A program made the position numbers and the translations under genes. The notes below the pieces were generated by a model. The model saw nothing but the letters and a program-made list of their open reading frames with translations. It searched no databases and was not told the origin of the DNA. 64,000 nucleotides of DNA from Zanthoxylum bungeanum (taxonomy: Eukaryota > Streptophyta > Magnoliopsida > Sapindales > Rutaceae), in contig SKCR01029092.1 of the NCBI GenBank assembly GCA_019454045.1, forward strand, positions 62,001 through 126,000, given 5' to 3'. Positions 1-12,695 of the stretch are shown here, in pieces. The first letter of the stretch is position 1. Every line of letters starts with the position of its first letter.

Positions 1-2468
1 GGAAGTGAGCTGTTATTCATCTTGAATTTCCCAGCATGGAGGTATAGTTACCTCACTTTAACTCCACTTTGTCACTGAAGAGGTTCCTTCGGCCAAATGA
101 TTTTTCTTCAGCAACCACGTGAAGAATAGTTTGCATATGCCACAAACATAAGTCATTCACAATATGCCAAGCACACACGCTAAGCTGGCCCATACACACA
201 CCATTCACAGACTTGCCACGCGAACGCAAAGAAGCCACACTCTTCAGTCATGCAACAGCCTCATTCGACACAACACAAATAAAGGCTTGCAACAAAGAAC
301 AGGTTCCATTCGACTTAAATGAAGGTTTAGCACAAGGCAGAGGTTCCATTCGACATGGAACACATAATGTGAGACATTGGTAGAGGCTCCATTCGACACT
401 ACAAGCACATATATCTAGTATTGGATGTAGGTTGGCTTCGGGAATTCACTGGCACGACTATTTTCTTTTGCATGAGATCTTCTGTGTTCAGTGTATGAAA
501 AATAGCAGTACTTGTCTTTCGTGGTTGTGTATGGTGTCGTCTGGGCTATGCATTTTTGTCTGTCATCTTGATTTTGATCGAAACAGCTTGATTTGTAGTA
601 GCATGGGCAGTATGCCTACGACAGTGAGCTGCCTTAAGCCAGCTGGTCGTTAGTTTCTGTGTCCACGTGATTAACAAGTGGTCCATGTAGCAATTCAGCT
701 TTGCGTGTGGCAATATGCATAGCAGCTAGCAGGATGTGTTTAATGGCGCATGGGGATCTTTCATTATACCGTCTGGGATCTTTGAAATTTGCAAGCAACG
801 CCATATGACAAAGTTGAAGACCTGGACTATTCTTGTATGAAGTATATCCTGAACCTTCATATGGTTCAGTCGACTGGGAATATCTCTCATGGCTCATGTA
901 GAGTCAACATATGACCTTCATCGGGTCTAGAAAAATTTGAAGACTCCCCTGGTCCATGACCAGTAATATGGAGATTATTCTGACCTTCATCTGGTTCAAT
1001 CGACCGGGGACATTCCCCCATGGACTCATGTCGAGTTAAAGTTGTAGACATGTATTACACATGTCGTATGACTTATATCCTCCTGGGATCATCAAGTCCA
1101 GTAGACCGGGGACATCCCCCATAGACTCATGCCGAGTCAAATTGTAGACATGGATTACACATGACGTATGACTATTATCTTCCTGGTCTCATCAAGTCCA
1201 GTCGACCGGGGACATCCCCCATGGACTCATGTCGAGTTAAAGTTGTAGACATGGATTACACATGTCGTATGACTTATATCCTCCTAGGCTCATCAAGTCC
1301 AGTCGACCGGGGACATCCCCATAGACTCATGCCGAGTCAAATTGTAGACATGGATTACACATGTCGTATGACTATTATCTTCCTGGTCTCATCAAGTCCA
1401 GTCGACCGGGGACATCCCCCATAGACTCATGCCGAGTCAAGTTCTAGACGTGGATTACACATGTCGTATGACTATTATCTTCCTGGCCTCATCAAGTCCA
1501 GTCGACTGGGGACATCCCCCATAGACTCATTTCAAGTCAACTTGTAGACATGGAAGGCACATGTCGTACGACTAATATTCTGACCTTCATCTGGTCCAAT
1601 CGATTGGGTACTTCCCTAGTGGCTCTACTAGAGTCAAATCCTGACCATCATCTGGCTCGGACGACTGGGTACTTCCCCAATGGCTCTTGTAGAGTCAAGT
1701 TGATAACTTGACATTCTTTTGGTCAAACAGACAGCATCAACGCTCGAGTACACCTACATAATATGGCCTCGTCCCAAGCGACACATGTGTCAAGTACTCT
1801 CCAAGCCAAGGACTCTTGACTTAGAGAGTAGGGGACAAACTGTATGGGCCAAATTTGGTCCAGGGGTAGTTTCGTCATTTTTCTTCAGGCCCAATACTAG
1901 ACGCACCCCTGAAGCCTCCTAATCAAACCCCAAAGACATAATGTCGGCCCAGGCCCGATGAGAACCAAACACCCATAACCGAAGGACCATCCAGAGGCCC
2001 GCCCACGCGATGCCGAAGTTCATAAACTCAACAGTTGCCAGCCTACAACGGGAAAAACATAATAAAACCCCCCCTCATGAAGTCAACTGTTATCGACGCC
2101 CAACGGACAAGCAATCAAAGAGCAGTAAATGCACACAAAGGCGTGTATATAAGAGAAGAGGGTCCAGAAGAAAAGGGCATTCAACTTCTAGCTCTCATAC
2201 TCACAACCTTGAGACATCCTCAAGCTCACCACACCACCGACTGATCGCCCTCATGGCACCATACTAAGTTCAAGGTAGCATCTAACCTCGACTTCCCATT
2301 TTTACTCCCTTTGTTCACTAACTGACTTGAGCGTCGGAGTGCCCCCGGCACCCACCACACCGGTGGGCAGTACTCCCGCTCACTCTACATCTTTGTTTTG
2401 CAGGATCGCCAGTGCCTCATCCCTATAAATTCTCAATTGTGGACCTCGGGCGAAAACCAGCGTCCACA
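1..2468 (+). mobile_element. Gypsy-type LTR, 3' portion (5' end outside window)
   Basis: The right part of a long terminal repeat. A TATA-like site lies near 2140-2150. It is followed by the motif cttgagcgtcggagtgcc (around 2326), typical of the transcribed region of Tat/Ogre-like Gypsy LTRs. The repeat ends in a terminal CA at 2468. The last 29 bases carry an inverted repeat (gtggac...gtccac). No primer binding site follows 2468, so this is a solo LTR or the 3' LTR of an element lying to the left. No coding region is recognised; short ORFs here run through repeats. Confidence 0.6.
900..1610. repeat. ~100-bp tandem array inside the LTR
   Basis: About six direct units with a spacing near 100 bp, recognisable by the phrase gtcgaccggggacatccccc, which recurs near 1002, 1102, 1201, 1300, 1401 and 1501. 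More decayed units extend to both sides. Alternate units resemble each other more closely than adjacent ones (catggactcatgtcgag versus catagactcatgccgag), so a two-unit block was probably duplicated. Confidence 0.85.
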
Positions 2469-3239
2469 GTCCTAAAAGAATTTTTATTTATAATTTAATC
2501 ATATAAATGAGTAATTATCATCTCATCTCGTTAATCTTAGTCCATTAATGTGGCTTAACGGATTAGGACTAAATTATAGGATTTGATGGTAAATAACACA
2601 AAAATTTATAGGACTAAAAAATAGTTAAAAACTAATTATATCTATTATATTTTTTGAATTAACGGAATATGACCAATAAGATTATACTTATTCACTTATA
2701 AAATTAAATTGTAAACAAAAATTCTCGTAGACGGTAGTGTAATATTAATATAATTGGTTAATATTATGTTTTGAAAACACAAACTAATTGGAATTGAAAC
2801 TTATATTACAATAAAAAAGAGTAATAGCTTAATTACTCTATATAAGGAACAGAAATGGTCCGTCGACGACGATCCCTCATCGAAGGAACAAAAATGGTCA
2901 GGCATACATGAGACATCAGATCACATTACGATTATAGTCCTCATCTTGTGTATATAAATTGCAAGTAATAAATATTTTTTTAAATTACTTATTCATTTTT
3001 ATAGTTAATTACTATTATATTGTTTGCAAATGGATATGAGAAACAAATGGATCGTTAGCCCAATTCCTTTGAGCTCTTTGTGCATACACACACAAAGAAG
3101 ACCGACAGATACGCATTCGTTGATCAATGATCTCATGACGTGCATGTAAAATTTTATATATGTTTATGTTCATTTGTGTTTTTTTACTTATATAACTGTA
3201 AAAAATTTGTATTACGGTATAACATTTCTCATATTTATC
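2469..3239. other. AT-rich intergenic sequence
   Basis: I see no gene here. The sequence is AT-rich. The right part may belong to the decayed CACTA element that follows, but no left terminus is visible. Confidence 0.4.
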
Positions 3240-4194
3240 ATAGGATCGCTATACAGCTGTCGGGGACTAGTTGTTGTAGACTGGGGAGCCGATAGATGAA
3301 GACCGATTGTTTATTGAGATTGCCGAATGGGAGAGGAAAAAACATGTCTACTGTATGAAATCCGAGTATGTACCTGAGGGTAGTTCCTCATCTTCTGTTG
3401 CCTCATTTTCACAAGCGGAAATGCAGGAAGAGATCACTACGTTGAAATAACAGTTGCAGCAGGAGGATGAGCATATGCGTCAACAGCAAGAGCAGATACA
3501 AGAGCAAATACGGAAGCATTAGGAGCAGATGCAGCAGCAGATACATGAGCATATGCAGCAACAGATATAGGAGCATGTTCGACTAGCTCTTCAGTTGATG
3601 CAGCAGCATATGCAATTGTCTCCCGATGGTCCTCCTCCTCCTCTTCCTCCTCCTAGTATGTAGTACATTTTGTTTATTGTAATACAATATATTAATGTAA
3701 CATTATTATTTTATAATATTTTTTTATTAAATTATTTTTATTTATTTATTTATAATATTATAAAAATAATTTTTTTTTTAAATACAATATAATTACCAAC
3801 TGAAAATTCGGTCGGTAATTATATTATATTGTGTCAACCTTACTGACGATATTATACGGTCGGTAAGTCAAGATATTACCGATTGAAATAACGGTCAATA
3901 ATTATATTATTTTACCGACCGTATTATATGTCGGTTGGTAATATTTTGAGTTATTATCAATTGAAATTAATTTTTTTAACGACGGATTATTTCATATTTT
4001 CCGTCGGTAATCCGTCAGTAATATTATCGACAACAAATTTATTTAGTCGGTAATCGATCGATAAATCACTTACGGAAATATATTTGGTTAGTATTTTGGT
4101 ATCGACGAGACATTTATCGATATAATATTATGATCGGTAATCAGTCGATAATTTATTATTCCGTCGATCGATAAAAAAATATTTTCTTGTCGTG
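3240..4194 (+). mobile_element. Truncated CACTA (En/Spm) transposon, 3' end
   Basis: The right end reads ttttcttgtcgtg at 4182-4194, one base off the inverse complement of the usual CACTACAAGAAAA terminus. Upstream of it (3790-4180) are many degenerate subterminal repeats of the type ccgacggtaat in both orientations, as expected for CACTA elements. Before these lies a decayed C-terminal transposase-like reading frame (3283-3663). No matching 5' terminus is visible, so the element is truncated. Confidence 0.6.
3283..3663 (+). pseudogene. CACTA transposase-like C-terminal fragment
   Basis: One continuous frame encodes an acidic stretch, then a long Gln/Glu/His-rich coiled coil (repeated QEQ, MQQQ and HMQQ), then a Pro-rich tail ending at 3663. 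This matches the C-terminal style of plant En/Spm transposase-associated proteins. Three in-frame stop codons interrupt the coiled coil, so it is dead. The fragment sits directly upstream of the subterminal repeats, as in intact CACTA elements. The family assignment rests on architecture and context, not on a catalytic motif. Confidence 0.5.
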
Positions 4195-4595
4195 ATAAGA
4201 AATTTCTTGGGCAGTTGCATTAATTATTGATTTCAAGGGCATACATTGTCTTGTTAGGGTGAGAAACTAGCTGCTTGAATTAAAACTATGGTGTGAAATT
4301 AGCCATAGTGTCTGGTTTCTATTAGTTTACGGGTGTTTTGGGTTTTATTAATTCTCATAATTTTTTAATATGATTCTATTAGTCTATATGTTTTATTCTT
4401 ACCTCATTTAGGGCCTAAAATTAGTCTCTATAAAATTATTATCATCCCATCAAACTTAAACTTTATTTTCCTTAAACCTAAAAAAAAATCACTTTTTTTG
4501 TTTTTGTTTTAGGGTTTTATTTGGGTCATCGAATTAGGAATTGATCATATTCAACAATTTTTTAGTTATAATACTAATGCAAATCAAATTGAGTA

Positions 4596-4741
4596 GTCCC
4601 AAGGAACGTGACTTTGTGATGTAGGGTTCAGGATCTGGTCTCCGGGTGATGAGTTCGAATTCACAGGACGCTTCTTGTAAGAACCTGAGACATCCGAATG
4701 ATTTGACGGCATAATTTACCACCATTTAAAAAAAAAAAAAA
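4596..4741 (+). mobile_element. tRNA-derived SINE, family 1, copy 1
   Basis: A decayed copy of the SINE found better preserved at 5077. It begins tcccaagga, has a B-box-like gagttcgaattc, shares the middle phrase cttcttgtaagaacctgag, and ends in an A-run. Imperfect target-site duplications flank it (4583-4595 and 4742-4754, one mismatch). Confidence 0.75.
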
Positions 4742-5076
4742 ATCAACTTGAGTATATCCTTGCAAATATTAACGACTACATCATACATGCACACATATAA
4801 CTTAAAGGCAAAGTTATAAATTAATTGACAAAATATGGTTACACAGTTATTTTCTTCAAGGAAATCAGAAGGCTCTTTTTAATCAACTACCAAAAAAGAC
4901 ATGATTAGAAATCATAAGTTTGTCAATTTAGGGAAAATTATGCGAATGCAATCTTTCCATAAAATAAATATCCATAAAAGCAAGATAGAAAAATTTAATA
5001 TTAATTAGTTATGTTGCCATCATCAATTACATGTCAATTTATAGTTTTTCTTGTTTGGTAAATTAATCACTCATGC

Positions 5077-5261
5077 CCCCAAGGGGTGTGGCTTGGTGGT
5101 GAAGGGTCCAGAATCTCACCTTGAGGTTCTGGGTTCGAATCCAGGGGGTGCAACTTCTTGTAAGAGCCTGGGGCAGCCGGGGGTTTTACCTGCGCCGCGG
5201 CCCAGAATGGGTGGTTTGGTGGCGGGGTTTCCAACGATTTCAAAAAAAAAAATTAAAATTA
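5077..5261 (+). mobile_element. tRNA-derived SINE, family 1, copy 2
   Basis: The best-preserved copy. A tRNA-like A box (tggcttggtgg) and B box (ggttcgaatcc) of an internal RNA polymerase III promoter are followed by cttgtaagagcctggggcag, a GC-rich body and an A-rich tail. A perfect 17-bp target-site duplication flanks it (5060-5076 and 5262-5278). Open frames across this region are accidental. Confidence 0.92.
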
Positions 5262-5768
5262 AAATTAATCACTCATGCTTTAATATTTTCCAATCAAAGG
5301 ATTGATGTGTAATTAATTTGTGGACAACTTTTTGTTCTATAAAATACATGAAGCATGAATATGGGCTTCCCTTGTTATAATTATACCAAATTTAGTCCCT
5401 TGAAACCTTATAAAATTAAAAAGAGGACATTTTGATTAAGTTGATTATTTTTTAAATACTTGGAAGTAGATTCAACTGGTTTTTGAACTCAGATATTAAG
5501 ACTGTAACATCCAAATAAACCTAAATTAATTGCTTGTTTTTTGTTGATTGTGTAGCGAACGTGAAAACAAAATAGAGTTATTGGATACATTTGTTTTGTC
5601 TATCATTATTTTAGGTTTATTTAGTAATAGTTCTTAGATACCCAAGAAGAAAATCACATGATCCTCCTCTTATCTGAGACTGTACATGATCAAAGAAAGG
5701 TTTGACCAAAGGGTTTGTGGATTAAAATGAGATTTTGTGAGATAGTCTTAAGGGTATGTGTATGTATT

Positions 5769-5958
5769 GTCCCCAAGCGTGGTTTAGTGGTGTAATTAAG
5801 GTTCATGATCTTATCTAATTATCTTGAGGTCTTGGGTTCGAATTCATGGAGTGTGTTTCTTGTAAGAGCCTGAGACAGTCAGAGGTTTTGCCTGCTCCGC
5901 TTAAATTAAGAAGAAGTGATTTGGCGGCGGAGTTTCCAACGAATTCAAAAAAACAAAA
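5769..5958 (+). mobile_element. tRNA-derived SINE, family 1, copy 3
   Basis: Same family: A box tggtttagtgg, B box gggttcgaattc, the phrase cttgtaagagcctgagacag and an A-rich end. The 16-bp target-site duplication (5753-5768 and 5959-5974) has two mismatches. Confidence 0.88.
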
Positions 5959-5974
5959 GGTATGTCCATGTATT

Positions 5975-7258
5975 CCTCCACAAAGTGAGACATGATTAGC
6001 TCCATGTTACTTGTTAAGTATATGCTCAAAATTCTTTGCTTTTTTCAAATCAATGCTACTCACAAATCACAATACTTTCAAGTCTATGCTCCCAAAACTC
6101 AAAACTATGTACGTGAAATGTGCAATAATTTAAGTAAATGTGATCAAATATATTAAACTTTTCATAATTTTCGGTCACATATCTATTGATAACAATGAAT
6201 AGTTAAGATTCAATTACATATAATTTTTATTTAATAACTATCAATAATAATTTATAACTAATTAAATATAAAATTCAACTCAGGATCGACTGAAATCCAA
6301 TTTCTAGAACCATATATGTTCTTAAAAGTATTCATTTCCAAACAAATGAGATGATTTTTCGATGCATTTGGAAAAGGAAACAAGCAATCAACAGTAAAAA
6401 TTGAACATATTTTTCCTTGGCCACCAATGTGAAAAGTCCAAAAGTCCAAGAAATTTTAAGCAAAGACAACTAAACAATACAGTCTCTTATCTTTAGAAAT
6501 ACAAATAAAAGAAGCAAAATTTGACTAAGCAGCGAGGCTCATATGCCCTCATCATGTGCCTATGCGGCTATGCCAATGCAAATCACATGCATGCATATAT
6601 GGAATAATTTTCAATTTTCACACACCGGAAAAATTTGACTGGCATCATGTCACTCATATAACAATTCAGTAATATATTATCACACGTGTTAAGATAGTAA
6701 AAATAACTAAATATATTTAATACAATTTTACATGTTATATATTTATTAATTAACGATATCAAATCATCTATATCAAAAAATGACTCACAGTCTCCTTTCA
6801 AGCCCAAAATTATAGGTGTGAATTAGCTTGCAATTCGGTGAGGAGATGGTGGTCTATCTAACATTAACTACCAAGAAAGAGTGCTATTATGTGCCAAAAG
6901 TGCTTATTTACTTAAGTGCTTTCTTGGTTACTTGCCTTTTTGAGAAGGCAAGAAGCAAAAGATAATCTACTTCAAAAAGTTATGTAACTTTTTCTTCGTA
7001 TAGCTTTGACATACTTGACTTAATTGTGAGTTGAATGATGGAAATTAGCAAAACCTTGAGCCTTAAGATTGCGGAATTTTATATGTATTTTTACAATGTT
7101 TATATGATGAAAATTCTTTATTGTGAATGTTCCCATATTTAATAAATTTTGGACCAACCACTCTATATAGATGATGGGATCTCTTGCGAGACTATGGAAA
7201 AATATTATCCGTGAGTCAGTTTTTAATAAAATGATATCACATGGTTATTCAAAATAAA
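5975..7258. other. AT-rich intergenic sequence, no gene seen
   Basis: Short open frames exist, but none has recognisable domains, coding-like composition or splice structure. Two short matching segments of a repeat may be hidden here, but none has clear termini. Confidence 0.4.
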
Positions 7259-7267
7259 TGCATATAT

Positions 7268-7443
7268 TTTGGGCCCGTCCTGATATCTCCGAAGCTAAGT
7301 TTATTTATATATTTTGAGATCCATAATCATAACATATTATAATAAAAAAATAAAAAGACCATTTGCGATTAAATAATTGGGGAGCTATAATATTATCCGA
7401 GTAAAATAAATCTCCCACGCCACCTATACCTAAGCCAGCCCCG
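7268..7443. mobile_element. Short MITE, probably hAT-related
   Basis: A 176-bp segment bounded by gggcccgtcct on the left and a partly matching inverse (agccagccccg) on the right. A perfect 9-bp direct repeat TGCATATAT flanks it (7259-7267 and 7444-7452). The terminal inverted repeats are imperfect, so this is an old copy. Confidence 0.6.
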
Positions 7444-8036
7444 TGCATATATCTTAAAATTGAGTAGTAGTTTTTATTTTGGCTATGTGATTTTTAAAGC
7501 AGATTTCTTTTAAGTTTTAATAACCGAGCTCGCTCGCTCGCTCACGACTTTGAACCATACGAAACGAGGGGTTAAAAGCTAATTATATATAAATTTGAGT
7601 TTTGCACACTCCTAATGCTATATTTTCCTAATTAAGTACTATTCTAATGACATTTGTAATCCAAGTGAGGTGCCATTCATCGGAGATTCGAAACCAAGCA
7701 TCCCAACTAAAATTTATCAATCATAATAAAAAGGGGAGCAATAAAAGTAATGAAGCAAAGGAAGGCATAACTTGATATAGTGAAATATCATTCATTTCAT
7801 ACAAAATCATCCATCCAGTTGATGCGCATCACTCTAATAATACCCATGAAAAAGAAAAACTAACAAAGGGTCCAGATTCTTCATGGGTCTAATTAACATA
7901 TCCAATCAAACATTATCAACTAATGAAAATCAGCATTTGCATGTGTGTTTCACTAGTAAATTTTATGGGAGAGAGAGAAGATCATCACCGAATAAATTCT
8001 AAATTTCGCTCTTTGACCAATGAAAGCAGCATCTTT

Positions 8037-11000
8037 TTAACTTTGATCGTCAAAGTTGACAGCAAGATCCCAGTAATGTGCAACACCTGCATCAGCAAAA
8101 ACCTTCTTGGCTGCAGCTTCAGTCATGCACTCGTGCACAAAAAACCTGCGGAAGCTTGGTCTTGCAACATTACCCTGCCACACTAGCACGCACTTGTTGA
8201 CAGGTTTATCAGCAGTCTCGTCTTCATCTTCATCTTCTTCCTTCACTGCTTTTGCCCAGTCTATGCGCCTAAGCATCAGCTTCCCATATCTCTTAATGGA
8301 TTTGCTTCCACCTTCAACAACCACAACATTAATTCCCTCACATATCACGGCACATCCAGTTAAACGGTTCTCATGGGCGTTGACATCCACTTTGAAGCGG
8401 GTCTTTGGGTGGGAAAGGTCATTGATCTTGTAAACTGAAACAATTGTCTCCACTGTGTTAGGGTCATCAAATAGTTTTCTTTCTTTCTTCTCTCGGCGCT
8501 CTGCAGGAGTGAGCTTGCGTGCAACATTCCTGTCAATATGAGCTTGTTCACGCTCAGCAGCAGAACTACGGATTTCTTTTTCTAGTCTGGTTGGATCTTG
8601 GGTTGCTTCAGAGCCAAGGACCTTCATCAAATTGCTCATTTTCACTTTAGGTTTAGGGGGCTCAATCAGGCCTTGTCTTATCATCTCCTGTCTATCTTTT
8701 TCCCTGGCCAGACGCCTCTGAGTACGGAGTTTCTTCTGCTCCTTCTTGGTTAGTTTCAGTGGTTGAGGTGGTGGAGGAGCTGGCTCAGCAGGAGGCTCAA
8801 TAGGACGTGGATGCTCGATATAGATAGTGATCTTCTCCATCTTCAATTTATCTTCAATAGTAACACCATCAGATATGTCGGCATAAGAACCAGTAAGCAA
8901 CAGAGGCACATCCCTGAAATTCAGTAAAACATTCATAATCAGATTTTAAGAGGGCATTTCACAAACATAATCCAAAATTTGGAGCTGGAAAGAATAAAGG
9001 ATAGACAGTACAAACAACAATACAAAATAAGAAAATCAATGCATCTTTGGTTATGCTTCACATTTTAAGTTTTTAACTCATTATATTAAATGCAGATGGG
9101 CTTGAAAAGGAAAAATAACAAGAACAAGTTTTTCTCCTGTTTCATTAAGACTAAAACCTTGATTTACACATCAGGACCTGTGGTTAGATGACCTAGCCAT
9201 AATTACTACAAATCCCATATCACTGGCCAAAACCAAGTCTCCTCTACTCCAAGAGCTCATCTTAACACGTGCCCCCCCCCCCCCCCCCACACGGTAGATG
9301 CTTCTTAAATAGCCAATGTTCTAAAACGCGCCACCTAGGCGCGACTAGGCTCGGAGGCCTATGGCCGCCGCGCCTGGCCCCAAATCGTTGGGGACAGGCG
9401 CTCGCCAAAATGGGAGGCATTTTCTGCCCATTCCGGCAAATTTTGACCACAAAATTCGTCGGTCAACCGCCATTGATCGACTCAAAATTCGAAATTGAAG
9501 CTGTTTTCCGGTCGAATTTTACACCATAATCCTAACCCTAACCCTAATTTACAAAACTAACTCTCTAACTCATCAATTTTAAAAATCCCCAATTTGATGC
9601 ATAAACCCTAATTTAAGAAAACTCTAATTTCCTCAATTTTTGTTAGTTTCTCATCAAATTGACCCTCTATAAATCTTACCCATTAATTAAAAACAACATT
9701 TCTCTGTGATTAATTTGTCAAAATCACACCAAATCTTAAACCTAATTATGCAAATGTTCTATTTCCGATTAATTTCCTAGGCCTCGCCTAGGCCCCGCGT
9801 AGGCGCCCTAGGAGCTGGGTCGCCGCCCGACTAGCGCCTAACACATTTTAGAACACTTAAATAGCAAAGCATCTGGATTGGCGTCTCTAGTTTTATATCT
9901 TTGGTTTTCCACACGCCCCTCACCCCTTGCCCAAAGAAGGTACCACAACATATTTGCCTATTTTAAATAGTTTTTGTAAGTCCTCTGCAAACCAAATATT
10001 TTATTTTTTTAATATCCCAGTACCTATTGGTTTGCACATTTTGTTAAAAATAGCGAGGACTATAGCTCATTCGTATAATATTTAGTAATGAGGAAACCTG
10101 CACTTCAAACTATCCAAAATTGGTGGTTATAAGGTTTTTTTTTTTGAACCTCTTGATCTCTAGGTTGGAAACCAAGGAATCATATTGTTCAATCCATCCC
10201 TTGGATTTACAAAGTTATATTAAAGAAGTAGTGCTCAACTGCTCATTGAATAAATCATTCAACATGTAATACCAAAAATAAAAGCATATCGACTTACCAC
10301 CACTCTATTTCGGGAATTGGATCTTTAGGTTTTTCCTTGGTAATAACTCTTTCTGCTACCTCTATCAAATTTGGATTTATATCAGCCCCTCCTTTAGCTT
10401 TTGCCAACTGTGCTTGCTTCGCCTGTCGCTCTTTTGCTCCTGCTTCTCCAAATTGACTCTGTGATAAACAGACGTAAGTGTGTGTATGAAGTAAATAAGT
10501 GGTCTAATAAGGGGAAAAATTGCAGCAAAAAGTACCTTGACTTTAAGTATCTCAGCCTCTTTTGACCATTTGCCTTCCTCTACAAACTGGAAAGTCATCC
10601 GTTTGGGTCTCAAAAGCTTACTTTTATTTATGCCCATCCTTGGGTCAAAATGAGGATGTGCTCCTGGATCCACCTCCAGCTCAGGTTTAAGAATCTGGAA
10701 TGCGTCTTTTTTCTGCTTGTTGATGTTGACCTGGAAAACTTAGATGGATCAGTTTAATAGCACTAAAATAATAAACCACCAGAATAAATAACTACAAGAT
10801 AACTGTTTTCAGGGGTAAGAAAACAAACCTTAAGAGTACTTAGGTTGCTTGGTTTAGTCACATTCACTACATTTCCATGCTCATCTATTTCCCTACCAAG
10901 TGCATCCACACGAAGAACAGGAGCCTTGGTAGGCTTCTGAGGCACAGCAACATCTACTGGCATCTGTCCAGGAAATAAGTTTATAAGAGGAGCAAATTCA

Positions 11001-12402
11001 GGGTCCTGACGAAATCCCATCTTAGCAGCAAGCTCCTGAGCACGTTTGACAGCTTCAATGTTGGGTATATTAGCAAGGCCAGAAATAGGAGGCACTGCAC
11101 TTGTAGGTGGCTTAACAGAAGCCGCTGCCGCAGCAGGTAAAGATGATGAACTCGATGCTACTGATGCAGAAGCAGTAGGTAATGGTCCCTGGGCTTTTCC
11201 CGTACTAGAAGAGGCTCCAGAAAATGTGCTACCATCTGAACTTGACCCCTTGCTCAACTGCAGAAACAAAAACAAAACCACTTAATGGGTACTAAAAGTA
11301 AATCCAGCTGAAACATAAACAATCTTAACAATGAGGATTCTTACCAAAGGTATCTTCTTCAGTTTTTCTGACAATTCCTTCTGCATTTGTAAAGCTTTCT
11401 TAGCTTTTGCTAAAGCATCTAGTGATAGACTTCCACTTTTCCCAGCGGCTGAAGATGCCCCATCTGTACTAGATTTTCCATGAACCTCATGAGACCTGTT
11501 AACACTAACTCCCTTATTTTCATTTGTGGTAGAAATTGATGATACCTTAGTAGGAAAGGAATGGCCGGCAGCCAAAGAACTCTCAGGCACTGTCCTTGAT
11601 GCCATAGTAATTGATTCAACAGTGGCACCCTGTAAACGAGGACCAATCACATCAAATAGTCAAGAGACAACACCATGAGCTTCAATATGTAAAAATTCAC
11701 AATCCCTAAAATGTAGATTTTACCCACAGCTATTAACAGAAAAATAAATGATTAAACAGAAAGCATCAATTATGATTCAAACAAATGTAATTATAATGCA
11801 AAAAACGATAGAAAATTAAATCAGAATTTGAAAAAAAAAATACTTACCTTAGAATTTGCGGTGCCGTCCGTATTGATGGAATCATGGCCATTCAGTTCTT
11901 TCTTCACAGTAATCTCAGTATTATTAATATTGCCAGAGATACCTCCTTCGTCCTCTTCTTCTTTTACGAAATTGTCCTCGAACTTCCTCTTCTTTTCCCT
12001 CTTTTCATCCAAAACCCTAGCATTCCTCTTCTCTCCTCTCTCCTCACTCTCTTCCCTCTCCTTCCTTTTCTTCCTCCCCTCGCTCGCCACGTCATCACTA
12101 CCGCCCAATTCCTCGCGCTTCACTTCGCGTGACCTCTCTCCGTCGCGCCTCGAATCGCGCTCCTCGTGCTTAAAATCTCGGTCGCGAGAGCTCGCCCGGT
12201 ACTCGCGTTCATCGATCGATCTCTCGCGGTCACGGGATCGCTCGCGTTCGTCGCGCCTCGAAGATCTGTGATCTGACGATCGGTGGTGGTCACGGTGTTT
12301 CTCGTCTCTGTCTCTGTGTCGATGCTTATGTTCTCCGTCACGATCACGGTCATGGTCGCGGTGGTGGTCGCGGTGGCGTTTGGAAGATTTGTCTTTATCC
12401 AT
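8037..12402 (-). CDS. PRP3: PRP3, U4/U6 small nuclear ribonucleoprotein
   Basis: Encodes the U4/U6 snRNP component Prp3, which acts in the nucleus in the U4/U6.U5 tri-snRNP of the spliceosome. The Arabidopsis orthologue is RDM16, also linked to RNA-directed DNA methylation. Six exons: 12402-11848, 11629-11345, 11257-10829, 10730-10536, 10458-10298 and 8913-8037. All have GT-AG borders and consistent phases, giving 833 residues. The N-terminus is an Arg/Asp/His/Glu-rich, RS-like stretch of about 180 residues. The Prp3 core starts in exon 4 (DPGAHPHFDPRMG) and continues to KPKDPIPEIEWW, which bridges exons 5 and 6. The last exon carries a charged helix and the C-terminal DUF1115-type domain (CAVICEGINVVVVEGG). 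No break is seen. The ATG at 12402 is the first in the frame. The 1.38-kb last intron holds a MITE and a poly-C run. Confidence 0.95.
9272..9288. repeat. Poly-C run in PRP3 intron
   Basis: Seventeen consecutive C on the plus strand, in the last PRP3 intron, 25 bp left of the MITE. Its length should be treated with caution because sequencing of homopolymers is unreliable. Confidence 0.9.
9314..9855. mobile_element. MITE with GC-rich ends, in PRP3 intron 5
   Basis: The termini read tgttctaaaacg on the left and the inverse cattttagaaca on the right. A perfect 10-bp direct repeat CTTAAATAGC flanks the element (9304-9313 and 9856-9865). Inside the termini are GC-rich subterminal repeats built on cctaggcg; the centre is AT-rich. 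It contains no transposase. The flanking repeat length fits a hAT or Mutator-like non-autonomous element. Confidence 0.75.
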
Positions 12403-12690
12403 GGCTAGGGTTTTTCGCTCTAGAGAGTGTTAATGATAGAGATTTGAGCGTGAATGAGATGATTGGATCGGATAGTGTTGAAGTCCCACGGTTTGTTTTG
12501 TTGACCCGGGCGGTTTGGTCGCTAGAAGAACCGTGACGTCATTCACGTCATTATTGAAATATTTTATTTTGTGCTGGACAGAGAGAGTATTTGTTTATTT
12601 GTGTAAGGATGTCTTTTCATTTTGCAAAAAGAAAATGTGATTTGTTAATCATGTTTAATTTTCTTAAGCAATAATATGGGCATTACAATT
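12403..12690 (-). promoter_or_regulatory. PRP3 5' flank with two ACGT bZIP-type boxes
   Basis: The upstream region of PRP3, ending at the insertion site of element A. About 130-150 bp before the ATG it has tgacgtca (12534-12541) and cacgtca (12544-12550), the ACGT-core type bound by plant bZIP factors. No clear TATA box is seen. Element A begins only about 290 bp upstream of the PRP3 start codon. Confidence 0.45.
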
Positions 12691-12695
12691 TATAG

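Noticed and set aside
5051..5312. Two overlapping ORFs of 63-84 codons
   Set aside because: They lie across a SINE copy; the same pattern recurs at 38703-38989.
9531..9550. Interstitial telomere-like cctaaccctaaccctaa
   Set aside because: Only about two and a half copies, not the plant TTTAGGG register, and inside a MITE.
11828..12353. Plus- and minus-strand ORFs rich in Ser/Leu/Phe or Arg/Thr
   Set aside because: Shadows of the Arg/Asp-rich first exon of PRP3.
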